Assembly: GCA_963931865.1 (NCBI GenBank)
Contig: OZ007512.1
Span: 10,301,160-10,365,159, forward strand
Reading direction: 5' to 3'
Source of the DNA: Axinella damicornis
Lineage: Eukaryota > Porifera > Demospongiae > Axinellida > Axinellidae
DNA: 64,000 nt
In this document: one piece after another, positions 13,301-22,388 of the stretch
Numbering within the stretch: the first letter of the stretch is position 1
Layout of the letters: every line of letters begins with the position of its first letter
The notes under the pieces: generated by a model
The model's input: only the letters and a program-made list of their open reading frames with translations
Database searches by the model: none
What the model was told of the DNA's origin: nothing
Translations under genes and position numbers: made by a program

Positions 13301-15153
13301 GAGAAACGGCCTGGCAACTTCCGCCAGTTCAAACTGTTTACGGACGTAATGTCACGGCAATTGCATACCTCATTCAATCAGTGAAGTCCACGTGATACTT
13401 CTGATATTTTCACCGGCTGAGAACGGTCCTTTCCTGCTTGTGGAAGCAACTGTTTGCGCAGGTTCTGCGACGAAAGGCAAGCAGAAGACGAACGAACAAG
13501 AGCCGTCGTGCAAAGCACCTACACTAGCACGATCGAGCGATCAACTATTGTGATGAATGGGCGTGACTGCGACGTTTCAACGCATGATGCAATTCGGTTT
13601 ACTGTTGTCATGTGACATCGAGCTGAAATCTGATTGGGACTTCCAACTCTCTGGCAGCGGAAGTAACAGTTTGAACTGGCGGAAGTTGCCAGGCCGTTTC
13701 TCCCTCCCAAAACGGCCTGGGAACGAGGCTTTACATACCTAAGTACACTTACACAGCACCAGTCAATTATCAAATGTCAATCAACAAATATCAATTATGT
13801 ATGAGGAATCCAATAATCAATTAGGGGTAGGGCTTCACAGCAGGTCACAGCTCTAGCATTGCAAAAGGAATTAAAATCTAATGGAAGGTAGTGCTGCAGG
13901 GATATTTGAGGGATGATTTACATACTTTGAAACGGAGTAAACTGATGTGAAGTATTTCCTGGGACATAATTATACAGTATGCATATTCCCACACTTCGTA
14001 CAAGAGGCCTCCTGCACCCACACCACATCACTGCAAAGTGGTCATGAAACACAGCAGCAAGAATTGATATACGTATGCTATGTCACCTTAGTATGGGTAG
14101 CTAACTATTGTTCACGGTAACGTCAATAAGCAATGAGCAATATTATTGTCAACTACACTGTTTTCCATTCCAGGGAAAGAGCTTGAATTGTGCACATGAA
14201 ATTGTATACCTATTGTATGAAATATACAACAGGTGTCCCTTTTATGTGGGATGAAAAGTTACTGCAGTGGAATGTAGGAGGGGAATTGAATACATGTTGA
14301 TAGTTAGACTAGTGGGGGCAGAGGGAACCTTCTGCAGGGAGCCAATAGGAACAATTTGGCGTGGTCAAACAAAGACACAACACTCCAGGTGGGCCACAGG
14401 ATCTAAGTCTACAAGGAAGATTGCAGCCTAGGAACACATGGTGGTTACACTCTTGAAAACCATCTCTCCACTAGTCGGTACTAGTCGATTAACAATAATG
14501 TCGACTGCTGAACACACAGTGCCAATTCATCACTGGATTCCTAACTATCACAGCTTCAGTGTACAGTGCCCACAGCTTCCATCTCTCCTCATAGAACCCC
14601 AGAAGTGAATGAACGCTGCCAACACTTGCTCAGTGATATCGATAGCACAGTCCATTGAGCCAGGCTTGTAAGAGAATGCAATATAATAATACATCCTTAG
14701 GGGGCTGGTAGTCTGCAAGTCAGGAGCTTATGAGCTTCTCGTTGTGGGCTCCTGCTACAGTTTTGCGTTGTAACAGCGCACGCAATGGCATTATCCATGC
14801 TCTCCACACTCTCTGGTCCTTAGTTCCCACTCTCCACTCCATCATCGGCAATATCTAGTCAACTCTAGTTTTGATTTCCAAACTATTTGACCAATATTCA
14901 GTTATTCGAGCAACTCACCGCCTGATGTTGGAAGCGCAGTCGTAATTGGTGGCAGCTCAGTCGTCAACGACTCTTCACAGGTACTCCCAGTGAAACCTGG
15001 AGGGCATCGACACAAAAGGGATCCTTGTATAACAGCGCAAGTTCCTCCATTCCTGCAGGAGGTCTCGCTACAAGTCATTTGGGCATCGCAGTGGCACAAC
15101 ACGACCAAAACTACCAAGACTGCCTCAGAAAACGGCCTGAAACTGCGCGCCAT
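1540..15153 (-). CDS. aGPCR-1: adhesion GPCR gene, 5' part only
   Basis: Multi-exon minus-strand gene for the ectodomain of an adhesion G-protein-coupled receptor; the 3' part lies beyond position 1. Exons read from splice sites, in transcript order: 15153-14919, 12259-~12015, 9173-~8990 (tentative), 7456-7356, 6824-6702, 5759-5699, 5338-5240, 4285-4194, 3435-3226, 2762-2670, 2125-2014, 1689-1540. From 7456 onward every junction keeps phase (1/0, 0/0, 0/1, 1/1, 1/0, 0/0, 0/0, 0/1, 1/1). Domain order is signal peptide, EGF, CCP/HRM-like, unknown, Cys-rich plus TSP3-like, HRM, GAIN. HRM and GAIN exons match aGPCR-2 in phase and partly in length, so the two are paralogues. Phase does not connect 9173-~8990 to 7456-7356, so at least one exon is missing there; the 200-N gap lies in that interval. 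Start codon is the ATG at 15153, which opens a good signal peptide. Confidence 0.85.
2482..2606. repeat. GATA microsatellite
   Basis: GATA repeats mixed with TAGCTAGATACA units, in an intron of aGPCR-1. Confidence 0.9.
3592..3860. mobile_element. Small TIR element (CTTCAAAATTGATGC ends)
   Basis: Ends CTTCAAAATTGATGCTGAGA and TCTCGGCATCAATTTTGAAG are inverted copies, 269 bp in all. Related ends recur near 44490, and AGCTCCGGAAG-like pieces recur at 36.9, 40.25 and 44.0 kb. Confidence 0.6.
4194..5338 (-). CDS. aGPCR-1 exons: HRM (hormone receptor) domain
   Basis: Two exons, 5338-5240 and 4285-4194, split one HRM domain. The first reads GCPTVTDLFGITWAST then GETDRQLCPSGD; the second reads FATRMCGPMGW then EPIAYVCETF. 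The spacing of G-I-x-W, C-P, R-x-C and the final C is typical of the HRM module that precedes GAIN in adhesion GPCRs. Intron phase is 1, as in the matching intron of aGPCR-2. The intron holds a 270-bp CTCCC/GGGAG tract and an AC/TC/C microsatellite. Confidence 0.8.
4377..4590. repeat. AC/TC microsatellite and poly-C
   Basis: AC repeats, then TC repeats, CACCCA repeats and a C run of about 25, inside the intron between the two HRM exons of aGPCR-1. Confidence 0.9.
4738..4826. mobile_element. Short CTCATTCCCAG hairpin element
   Basis: Inverted ends CCTCATTCCCAGCCCC and GGGGCCTGGGAACATAG of the same family as 99-481. Confidence 0.55.
4910..5182. repeat. CTCCC simple tract, 270 bp
   Basis: Near-pure pyrimidine (CTCCCCT units) on the plus strand; a GGGGAGAGG purine tract on the aGPCR-1 strand, starting about 60 nt after the HRM exon-1 donor. 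It can form triplex or quadruplex structure. Confidence 0.9.
5478..5655. repeat. 20-21-bp minisatellite, CTCGTACCCAGGC
   Basis: About nine units of CCTCCCTCGTACCCAGGCA/T. The core CTCGTACCCAGGC differs by one base from the ends of the main MITE family in this window. Confidence 0.88.
5699..7456 (-). CDS. aGPCR-1 exons: Cys-rich and TSP3-like block
   Basis: Three exons. 7456-7356 encodes a laminin/EGF-like Cys-rich piece (SCPCSPSGN, then GPCRCPAPANCT) ending at a GTACGT donor. 6824-6702 encodes CDPPFYVGDGVRC followed by LDGDGDGYPDVALDTC, a thrombospondin type-3-like acidic calcium-binding repeat; donor GTAAGT. 5759-5699 encodes DTCITVYNENQEPVACQ and ends at a GTAAGC donor. Phases 1-0, 0-0 and 0-1 chain exactly into the HRM exon. 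TSP3-type repeats bind calcium and stiffen extracellular stalks. The middle exon follows a 330-nt pyrimidine tract on its own strand. Confidence 0.75.
5992..6082. mobile_element. Short CTCGTTCCCAGGCC MITE
   Basis: Ends AGCCTTGTTCCCAGGCCTT and AGGCCTGGGAACGAGGTTA. A second, unrelated hairpin (CTATGCTTAGTTTATGC arms) follows at 6098-6158. Confidence 0.65.
6330..6614. mobile_element. TACCGTAGTCGCAC MITE, TA target
   Basis: About 30-bp inverted ends (TACCGTAGTCGCACACGTTA / TAACGTGCGACTACGGTA) beginning and ending in TA, as in Tc1/mariner-type MITEs. Confidence 0.75.
6828..7157. repeat. GGGGA purine tract, 330 bp
   Basis: Almost pure purine on the plus strand. On the aGPCR-1 strand it is a 330-nt pyrimidine tract ending just before the TSP3 exon acceptor at 6825. 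Confidence 0.9.
7516..7715. other. Assembly gap (200 N) with overlapping edges
   Basis: Exactly 200 N. The 34 bases before it (7482-7515) and after it (7716-7749) are identical, so the joined contigs probably overlap and the true gap may be zero or a tandem duplication. Confidence 0.95.
7825..7887. mobile_element. 47-bp CTCGTTCCCAGGCC hairpin
   Basis: A near-perfect palindrome (TTAGCCTCGTTCCCAGGC / GCCTGGGAACGAGGCTA) with flanks ATGTGTAA and ATGTGTGA. It is the shortest member of the family in this window. Confidence 0.75.
8204..8371. repeat. GGGGAG purine tract
   Basis: A second G-rich purine tract, in the intron that also holds the N gap. Confidence 0.85.
8486..8962. repeat. 47-bp tandem repeat, about 10 copies
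   Basis: Units TTACTGAGACTGGTGCGCAC then CTGAGATCATGAACCCCTGG, head to tail with no spacers and very few changes (one lacks a C, one has 4 extra bases). High identity points to recent expansion. It lies in an aGPCR-1 intron, next to the tentative exon ending near 8990. Confidence 0.93.
8990..9173 (-). CDS. aGPCR-1 possible ectodomain exon, fold unknown
   Basis: A strong acceptor (CCTTTCCTTTCAG) starts an open stretch LSSVLNTSDAESRLVRIQ, followed by alternating hydrophobic strands (ATVSLTFKLSF) and a helical, charged segment. It looks like a beta-rich extracellular domain, but I recognise no family. A TAA at about 8959 bounds it. The donor is unclear; GTATGC near 8990 is one choice. No donor in this frame gives the phase 1 needed by the next recognised exon, so another exon must come between. 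Confidence 0.4.
10199..10742. mobile_element. Large CTCGTTCCCAGGCC MITE with poly-G/poly-C core
   Basis: Arms of over 150 bp pair from both ends (CTAGCCTCGTTCCCAGGCC inward). The left arm runs into a 40+ G tract at 10358 and the right arm starts with a 40+ C tract at 10544. Exact 8-bp flanks CAGTTGCA at 10199-10206 and 10735-10742. Confidence 0.82.
11306..11784. mobile_element. Foldback element
   Basis: Two arms of about 150 bp (GTGTCTCTATTCACTGGACT inward; inverted at 11638-11784) around a 170-bp loop. The left arm also carries a short GGACTACTGGACT tandem array. Confidence 0.75.
12015..12259 (-). CDS. aGPCR-1 exon: CCP/HRM-like Cys module
   Basis: The acceptor CCTTGCAG ends at 12260 and takes the phase-1 junction from exon 1. 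The peptide runs from MCAADVTAGVPWDPVPPG through KRTCSQEGVWGELDFSQC. Four cysteines, two tryptophans and a G-x-W followed by a final C fit a hormone-receptor (HRM) or sushi/CCP module; I cannot separate these by eye. The 3' limit is uncertain: a GTGGGG donor at 12014 or a GTCTGG donor at 12050 would both leave phase 0. Confidence 0.65.
12318..12680. mobile_element. CTTGCTCCAGGCCC-type MITE
   Basis: Ends TAGCCTTGCTCCAGGCCC and GGGCCTGGGAACAAAGGC, with decayed arms, in aGPCR-1 intron 1. Confidence 0.55.
13264..13740. mobile_element. CTCGTTCCCAGGCC MITE with 8-bp TSD
   Basis: Arms TAGCCTCGTTCCCAGGCCGT and CTCCCAAAACGGCCTGGG pair over about 80 bp. Exact duplication ACATACCT at 13264-13271 and 13733-13740. 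This copy best shows that the family makes 8-bp target duplications, like hAT. Confidence 0.85.
14919..15153 (-). CDS. aGPCR-1 exon 1: signal peptide and EGF-like domain
   Basis: The exon opens with MARSFRPF, then a hydrophobic core (AVLVVLVVLCHC) and a likely cleavage site near DAQ, so it is secreted or membrane-targeted. One EGF-like domain follows, with six cysteines (CSETSCRNGGTC, then CRCPPGFTGSTC) and a Thr/Pro/Ser-rich linker. The exon ends phase 1 at a clean GTGAGT donor. An in-frame upstream ATG at 15195 would add 14 non-hydrophobic residues before the signal peptide, so 15153 is preferred. Confidence 0.85.
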
Positions 15154-15338
15154 AGTCCATTCGTCTTCGAAAACCGCTATGCTACAGGAGTACACCCAAT
15201 TCTCTTGAGCACGTGATCTAGCCCCTCCCCCTTATACCTTGCAATCGGATCGGCCTCGGGGTCCTAGGATCCCTATTTTCCGGGGTCCGAAATTCCGAAT
15301 TTGGTACGTGTATATACATGTATATATATAGGCTGGAG
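15154..15338. promoter_or_regulatory. Bidirectional promoter, aGPCR-1 / UGT-A
   Basis: Only 185 bp separate the divergent ATGs of aGPCR-1 (15153, minus) and UGT-A (15339, plus), so both 5' UTRs and core promoters must fit here or overlap. A TATA-rich stretch lies at about 15308-15330, just before the UGT-A ATG. I see no diagnostic factor site. Confidence 0.55.
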
Positions 15339-17835
15339 ATGGCGCGATTCGGGGCCGTGTTGATGCTCCTATTGTACTGCGTGAGTTGGAACGTTTCTAC
15401 AAGCACGAAGCACCATGATGGTGACCATGCTCAGAAGTCTCTCTCTATCCTGCTAACTACATTGCCCTATCCCGGCCACGTTACCCCGGCAGCAGCTCTG
15501 GGAGAGGAGCTAGTGAGGCGGGGGCATAACGTCACCCTCTGCACGACGTTACTGGAAGGGAATAACATCGCCCAGAGGAAGGCCAAAGAAGCTGGGATGA
15601 ACTTCATGAGTGCTGGGCCCGACTATATGACCTATGGAGAGTATCAGAATATGTCCAAATTCATCACAGGCACCTGGACAGAGTATTTAGAGATTATGAA
15701 AAAGGCTATCTACATGATACCTGAGACTCCAAACCGTATTGGAAAGCATCTTGAACAGTCAGGAATGAAAAGTGTTGATATGATCATATCTACAGAATTT
15801 ATGACACAGATGACTGCCTGCCTGAGTAGAAGGTGGGGTGTTCCTGCTGTTATTCTCAGCACCACGTTTCAGGTACACCCCCATCATTTACCTCCCTGGC
15901 CATTCCCTGTTCATGTCACGAAAAAAAGAGGGGGACGCGTCAGTACATCTGACAATCTTTCGTTTCTACAAAGACTTGGTTTTGCGATTATCAAACCGTT
16001 GGCAGCGCTAAGCTGGGCGTATGTAGTCACTCAATTTCAGCTAAGCTACTTTGAATTTGAATGTCCAGTAACCAGAAGCTATGCTGAACTCTTCCCTGGG
16101 ATATATGCACCACAGATTGTTCCTACTGTCATTGGGTTCGAATATCCACGGACCAGTTCTCCACTTACACACTACGTAGGTGCAGTGGTTTCCAAGAATC
16201 CACAAAACCTGTCCGCTGAACTGGAAACCTGGTTAGACTCAAAACCAGAAAGAAGTGTCGTGTTTGTGAGCATGGGGTCTGTTGCACAACTCTCAGCAGA
16301 GCATGGCAAAGCGATTGTGAATGCTATTCAAGTGACAGGTCATAGTGCAATTTGGAGCCTAAGGGAGAATAACCGGTATATCCTGGAAGGGCTTGAATTG
16401 GATAAAGAACGGTTCAGCATCTTGAGTTGGGTACCCCAGCTTGCAGCTCTGCAGCACAAAGCCATTTCATTGGCAATCTTACAGGGTGGGATGAATGGTG
16501 TTCATGAAGCTATCTACTTCGGAGTTCCCGTCATTACTGTACCATTTGTGAATGACCAAGCAGATGTATCTGCAAGGGTAGACCACCATGAAGTTGGGAT
16601 CCAATTGCTACGCAGCCAGCTCACCACCGACAATCTTGTGGCAAGCATCAATGCCATAGAGGCAGGTAGGATTTGGTCTCAGATAGGAGGGGGGAATTTG
16701 ACATGCGCTAAGCAACCCTTATATGTTCTTTTTTGTATCTGCTTCAAGAAGGAATCACTTGTGCTAGTGTATGGTGTGTATGTATGTCAGGGAGGGAATT
16801 GTTGGTGGTCATGCTTCTATGCTCCCGTCATGAGCAAAAAAAAACAGCTTGTTTCATTCTATGTATAGCTGGTGGTGTTTGAGGCTAATAAGGGAGTGGG
16901 ATTTAGTAAACTTCAGTGGCCACCCACTAATAACCACTGTTGTGGCATGGGAAGGATAGTCACACAGCTACAAACACTTTGCTAAAAGCTAAAACAAGAA
17001 TGTGTACTACAACAGCCTCCCTCTTGTACATAAGACATAAGGTAAGGGGGGGGGGGGGGGGGGGGGATTTATTGTAATTCCGAACTTGAAATTTCACGGC
17101 CCTCGCATTCGCTCCTTTTGCAATTTCTCCGAATTATGGCAAGTGTGCATACATACCCTAGCTACCTTTGAACATCTGATGCTGTACTTTGTTAGCAAAA
17201 ACTGCTCCTAGAGAGCAAAACCTGGGGCCTTGTCTCAAATTGATCACTCAAATAACAGTTCCCACTGCAATTAGCATGAAGTAAATAGTATTGCAACCAA
17301 ACAGATTGTTTTATGCACGAGGTGTAATGCACGCATCTTTGGTTTGAGTAACTTATACCACTGCATGCTATCCTCCGTGGACTTTACAATTGCCAATAGG
17401 TACATGTAGCTGTTACTGGGTCTATTGTAGCCCATAAAACATGTCAAAAGTTAAAATTTTGTTGACGAACTAGTCACTATGACGAACACATAATCGTGTT
17501 TTTCAGTGAAGTAAGAAACTGACCCCTTCTCTTAACTCCCTATAGGTACCTACAGAAACCAGGTGTCCAGGCTCGGCAAGGCCTTCCATTTTGCTGGAGG
17601 GGTGGATAGAGCTGCGGAGCTGGTGGAGTACTATCATGAGGTGGGGTACGATCACCTGGTGCCCGCCTACGCCAAGTATGAGTGGTCCTGGATACAGTAC
17701 TACAACGTGGACGTATACGCTCTTATGTTCGCTGTGGTGGGGTTGATAACGTACATCTCTGCCAAACTGTGCTGCTGTGTGTGTAGAAGATGCAAGCAAT
17801 GTATACTAGCTGGTAGGAAGACAAAGAAGGAGTGA
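15339..17835 (+). CDS. UGT-A: UDP-glycosyltransferase
   Basis: Two exons, 15339-16665 and 17546-17835, joined at phase 1; about 538 aa, the usual animal UGT length. Family GT1 enzymes transfer a sugar from a UDP-sugar to small lipophilic acceptors in the ER lumen. A signal peptide (MARFGAVLMLLLYCVSW) is followed by LPYPGHVTPAAALGEEL with the expected catalytic His. The C-terminal domain has the signature from WVPQ through GGMNGVHEAIYFGVP to a DQ pair. Exon 2 adds the YYHEVGYDHL region, one membrane helix (ALMFAVVGLITYISA), a Cys-rich cytosolic stub and a KTKKE tail that fits a KxKxx ER-retention signal. Where most UGTs have His before GG in the signature, all three copies here have Gln. Exon 1 stays open past its donor to 16866. 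Confidence 0.93.
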
Positions 17836-18033
17836 TGCTGAACTGACAAGCTGTATTATATGGTGACAGGATAGTAGGATTCCATGTAGCCAGCTAGGAC
17901 TCTGCCTTTGTGCCATGAAGTTGTTCTGTAAGGCTCTTTGTATGTGGCTCTTGTGCTGACCAGTTTAGTAGAGAGAGCCGTTTTCTTATGGAGGACGGTT
18001 TGCTACTGAGGGCACTGTTACAGAGATGTGGAC

Positions 18034-18105
18034 CTAGTCTCGTTCCCAAGCTCCTCCCAAGTTTTTTTTGGTCAAAAAGCTGCAGGAGCCTGGGAATGAG
18101 GTTAA
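18034..18105. mobile_element. Short CTCGTTCCCAAGC hairpin
   Basis: Ends AGTCTCGTTCCCAAGCTCCT and AGGAGCCTGGGAATGAGG. An orthologous copy sits at 21497-21590 in the duplicated UGT flank, so it predates that duplication. Confidence 0.65.
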
Positions 18106-18716
18106 TGTGGACCTTGAAAATGTTATAGTAATTCCCTGCAGTCTATATAGTCCCGCCCATCAACGTAGTTTGATAACAGATTGACGATGAGCCACACGCA
18201 GAGGAAGTATACCCACGGATCCGGAAGATAAACACATCAGTTTCTGTATTCAATATCATGCAGTGTTGAAGGGAGTTAGCTAGCTATATTGTTTTACATA
18301 CTGAAGAACATCACATTTACACTAAAGTTACCACTGCAGCTAGCTAAGAGGGTCATACAGTGCATGTTAGTTCTGCCAATTTTGTTGGTGAAAGAGGGCT
18401 GTCTGTTTGTGGAACAACAACAACAGTGTTGTCATCATCAGCAGGTGGTGGGTGGTCCATCCCAATCCACACCATAAGTCGAAAAGAGGACCTGAAAAAA
18501 AAAAGTTACTGGACTATTTACTTATAGTCTGGTGAGCCAGCCCCACCCTGAAAGAGTCTGGTCAATCAAGTATACAAACCTTGCATGTCCCGCTGCATGT
18601 ACTGTAACAGTATAGACCATGCAAGTAGTGTACTGTCACATTCCACATAGAGAGGTGTTGATTGATACGGGGTACGTGTAGCTATGTATTAATGAAGGCA
18701 AAAGAGCTGCACGGAT

Positions 18717-19152
18717 GTCACTATCAGACATGCCAACTCTCACGCATTGCGCGTGAGACTCACGCATTCGTCCGCAATCTCACGCTCTCACGCTAGCAAA
18801 TCTCACACATTAGTAGCTAGCCGTTCAGGCTTATTTTCTGGGTGGGGCCTAGGAATACGGCGCGCGTATACATAACAAGTGGTTGTTTGAGACAAGGGCG
18901 ACCGCAGTTCGAGCGACATAATGGACTCCTTTCCTGTGTCGATCCGCATCGAAGAGGATAAACGCAGGCGCTACCTCCTTGCCAAACTGCAAAATGTTGA
19001 TTGGTGGAGCCTTCTGCTAAGGACAAAAGCAATTGATGAAGCAACAGCAACTGGAATGAACTGCTGTGCGCACTCTTGAGCTGTTACAGTAGCATGCATC
19101 ACGCATTCTAGCACAATTTGCTAAGTAGTTGGCATATCTCTGTAGTCACTAT
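18717..19152. mobile_element. hAT-like MITE between UGT-A and UGT-B
   Basis: Ends CAGACATGCCAACT and AGTTGGCATATCTCTG, flanked by GTCACTAT at 18717-18724 and 19145-19152. The spacer before UGT-C has the empty site (about 22222-22236). Inside is a 52-codon plus-strand frame from 18919 (MDSFPVSIRIEEDKRRRYLL) of unknown identity. Confidence 0.8.
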
Positions 19153-19316
19153 TAGCTACAGGATCCAAGGCAGTGAAGGCACCCATGCTTTCTAGGTGGT
19201 AAAACAATTGTAGAGGTCAAAGGACACCGGATATCTGCACATAAGGAAACTCCCTCTTCCAACTATGGGCGTGGCGTTGAGGCGTGCGAGTAATTCAAGT
19301 TTGTCACAGACTGAGG

Positions 19317-21151
19317 ATGAGGACTTCGCTACTGCTGCTCCTGGGCTGCCTGAACTGGTACGTTTCTACAGCTACGAAGCACCAAGATGGTGGCCGTGTT
19401 GGGCGGCCGTCTCTCTCTATCTTGTTAACAACTCTACCGATCCCCGGCCACGTTACCCCGGCAGCAGCTCTGGGAGAAGAGCTGGTGAGGCGGGGGCATA
19501 ACGTCACCCTCTGCACGACGGTAATGGAGGGGAATAACATCGCCCAGAGGAAGGCCAAGGAAGCTGGAATGAACTTTATGAGTGCGGGGCCCGACTATAT
19601 AACCAATGCAGAATATCAGAATTTGTCCAAATTCATCACAGGCACCTGGACAGAGTATTTAGAGATGATGAAAACTTTCATCTACATAATTCCCGAGTGG
19701 CAAAACCGCATTGGAAAGCATCTGGACAAATCTGGAATGAAACCTTTTGACATGATCATAGGTACAGAATTTATGGCACATATGACTACCTGCATAAGTA
19801 GAAAATGGAATACTCCTGCTGTTATTCTCAGCGCTATGCTTCAGTTTCACCCTCATCACTTACCCCCCTGGCCATTCCCGGTCATTATGACAAAGAAAAG
19901 GGGAGGCAGCCTTCGTACATCCGACAACCTTTCGTTTCTACAAAGGCTTGGGTTTTCCATTGTCAAACCTTTGGCAACACTAACCTGGAGGTTTATGACA
20001 CAGTACCTGCTAAGCTACTTTGAATTTGAATGTCCAGTAACTAGAAGCTATGCTGAACTCTTCCCCGGGATATATGCACCACAGATTGTGCCTACTGTCA
20101 TTGGGTTTGAATATCCACGGAGCAGTTCTCCACTTACACACTATGTCGGTGCCATACTTTCCAAGAATCCACAAAATATGTCCACTGAACTGGAAACCTG
20201 GTTGGACTCGAAACCAGAAAGAAGTGTCGTGTTTGTGAGCATGGGGTCTGTTGCGCAACTCTCAGCAGAGCATGGCAAAGCGATTGTGACTGCTATTCAG
20301 GTGACAGGTCATAGTGCAATTTGGAGCCTAAGGGAGAGTAACCGGTATATCCTGGAAGGGATTGAATTGGACAAAAAACAGTTCATCATCTTGAATTGGG
20401 TACCACAGCTTGCAGTTCTGCAGCACAAAGCCATTTCAATGGCAATCTTACAGGGTGGGATGAATGGGGTTCATGAAGCTATCTACTTCGGAGTTCCCAT
20501 CATTACTGTACCGTTTTGGAACGACCAAGGGGACGTGTCTGCGAGGGTACACCACCACAAAGTTGGGATCCAAGTACTGCGAGACCAGCTCACCACTGAC
20601 CATCTTGTGGCAAGCATCAATGCCATAGAGTCAGGTAGGATTCTCAATTGGGAGGTGCATGAGCATAATAGTAATATATATCAACAACATATGTATAGTT
20701 CAAGGAGGATTTTAACTGCTTGTGTGGTTGTACATCAGCGCCGGAAGTAGCCATACCTCATGCCCCCTCCCCCCCTCCTGTGGCATAACTGGACTATTGC
20801 ACAACATGATCCTATGCACCACCTTGACCAAACAAACAACTTCCAAAGTTGATAATCAGACGGTGTTTGAGTGGCTATCTTATGACAAGTAGCAGGAGGA
20901 GTACCTCATCAATGGCAACATAGTAGCAAACCGTTTCTCTTAACCCCCCAGGCGCGTACAGAAGCCAGGTTTCCAGGCTCCGCAAGGCCTTCCATTTTGC
21001 AGGAGGGGTGGATAGAGCTGCGGAGCTGGTGGAGTACTATCATGAGGTGGGGTACGACCACCTGGTGCCCGCCTACGCCAAGTATGATGGTCCTGGATAC
21101 AGTACTACAACGTGGACGTATACGCTCTTATGTTCGCTGTGGTGGGGTTGA
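19317..21151 (+). pseudogene. UGT-B: UDP-glycosyltransferase with 3' frameshift
   Basis: Exon 1 is 19317-20634 (phase 1) and exon 2 starts at 20952. The protein is nearly identical to UGT-C through the catalytic domains, with signal peptide MRTSLLLLLGCLNW; an in-frame ATG 33 nt upstream is less hydrophobic. One base is missing at about 21087-21088 in exon 2 compared with UGT-A and UGT-C. The frame then runs into TGA at 21149-21151, giving about 505 aa and losing the membrane helix and the KTKKE tail. The lost frame is intact downstream to the old stop near 21240, so the event is recent or an assembly error. If real, the product would be an ER-lumenal or secreted UGT or a dead gene. Confidence 0.85.
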
Positions 21152-21496
21152 TAACTTACGTCTCTGCCAAACTGTGCTGTTGTGTGTGCAGAAGATGCAA
21201 GCAATGTATACTAGCTGGCAGGAAGACCAAGAAGGAGTGATCCTGAACTGACAAGCTGCAAGGTTGAATTATATATGGTGACAGGATATTGGAATTCCAT
21301 GTAGCCAGGACTCCCTTTTGTGCCATGATGTGAGCATTGTTGTTCTGTAAGGCTCATTATGTGCGGCTCTCTTGTGCTGACCAGTTTAGTAGAGAGGGCC
21401 GTTTTCTTATGGAGGGCGGGCGCGGACGCGGAGAGGACGGTTTGGTATCGAGGGCGGTGTTACAGAGGGCGGTCTTCGATTGTGATGTGGACCTAG

Positions 21497-21590
21497 ACTC
21501 TCGTTCCCAAGCTCCTCCCAAGTTTTTTTTTGTTGCGTACTGTTTTTCTGCGTCAAAAAGCTGCAGGAGCCTGGGAATGAGGCTAATGTG
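21497..21590. mobile_element. Short CTCGTTCCCAAGC hairpin, second copy
   Basis: Copy of 18034-18105 within the repeated UGT 3' flank, about 20 bp longer in its loop. Confidence 0.65.
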
Positions 21591-22388
21591 GACCTTGAAA
21601 ATGTTATAGTAATTCCCTGCAGTCTATATTATAGTCCCACCCATCCACGTAGTTTGATAACATATTGACGATGAGCCACACGCGTAGAGGAAGTATATAT
21701 ACCCACGCAAGATAAACACATCAGATGACAGATTCTGTATTCAATATCATGCAGTGTTAAAGGGAGTTAGCTATATTGTTTCACAAACTGAAGTATGTAA
21801 CTGTATACAAATATACACTAAAGTTATCACTGCAGCTAAGAGGGTCATTCAGTGCATGTTAGTTCTGCCAATTTTGTTGGTGAAAGAGGGCTGTCTGTTT
21901 GTGGAACAACAACAACAACAGTGTTGTCATCATCAGCAGGTGGTGGTCCATCCCAATCAACACCATAAGTTGAAAAGAGGGCCTGAAAAAAAAAGTTACT
22001 GGACTAGTTACTTAGTCTGGTGAGCCAGCCCCCTACCCTGAAAGATGGGAGAGAGTCTGGTCAATCAAGTACACAAGCCTTGCATGTCCCGCTGCATGTA
22101 CTGTACAGTATATAGACCAAGTAGTGTACTGTCACATTATACGTAAGCTTCCACATATATAGAGGTGTTGATTGATACGGGTACATATATGTATTAATGA
22201 AGGCAAAAGAGCTGCATGGATGGATGTCACCATTAGCTATAGGATCCAAGGCAGTGAAGGCACCCATGCTTTCTAGGTGTTAAAACAATTGTAGAGGTCA
22301 AAGGACACCGGATCTCTGAAACTCCCTCTTCCGGCTATGGGCGTGGCGTGGAGGCGTGCGAGTAATTCAAGTTTGTCACAGACTGAGG

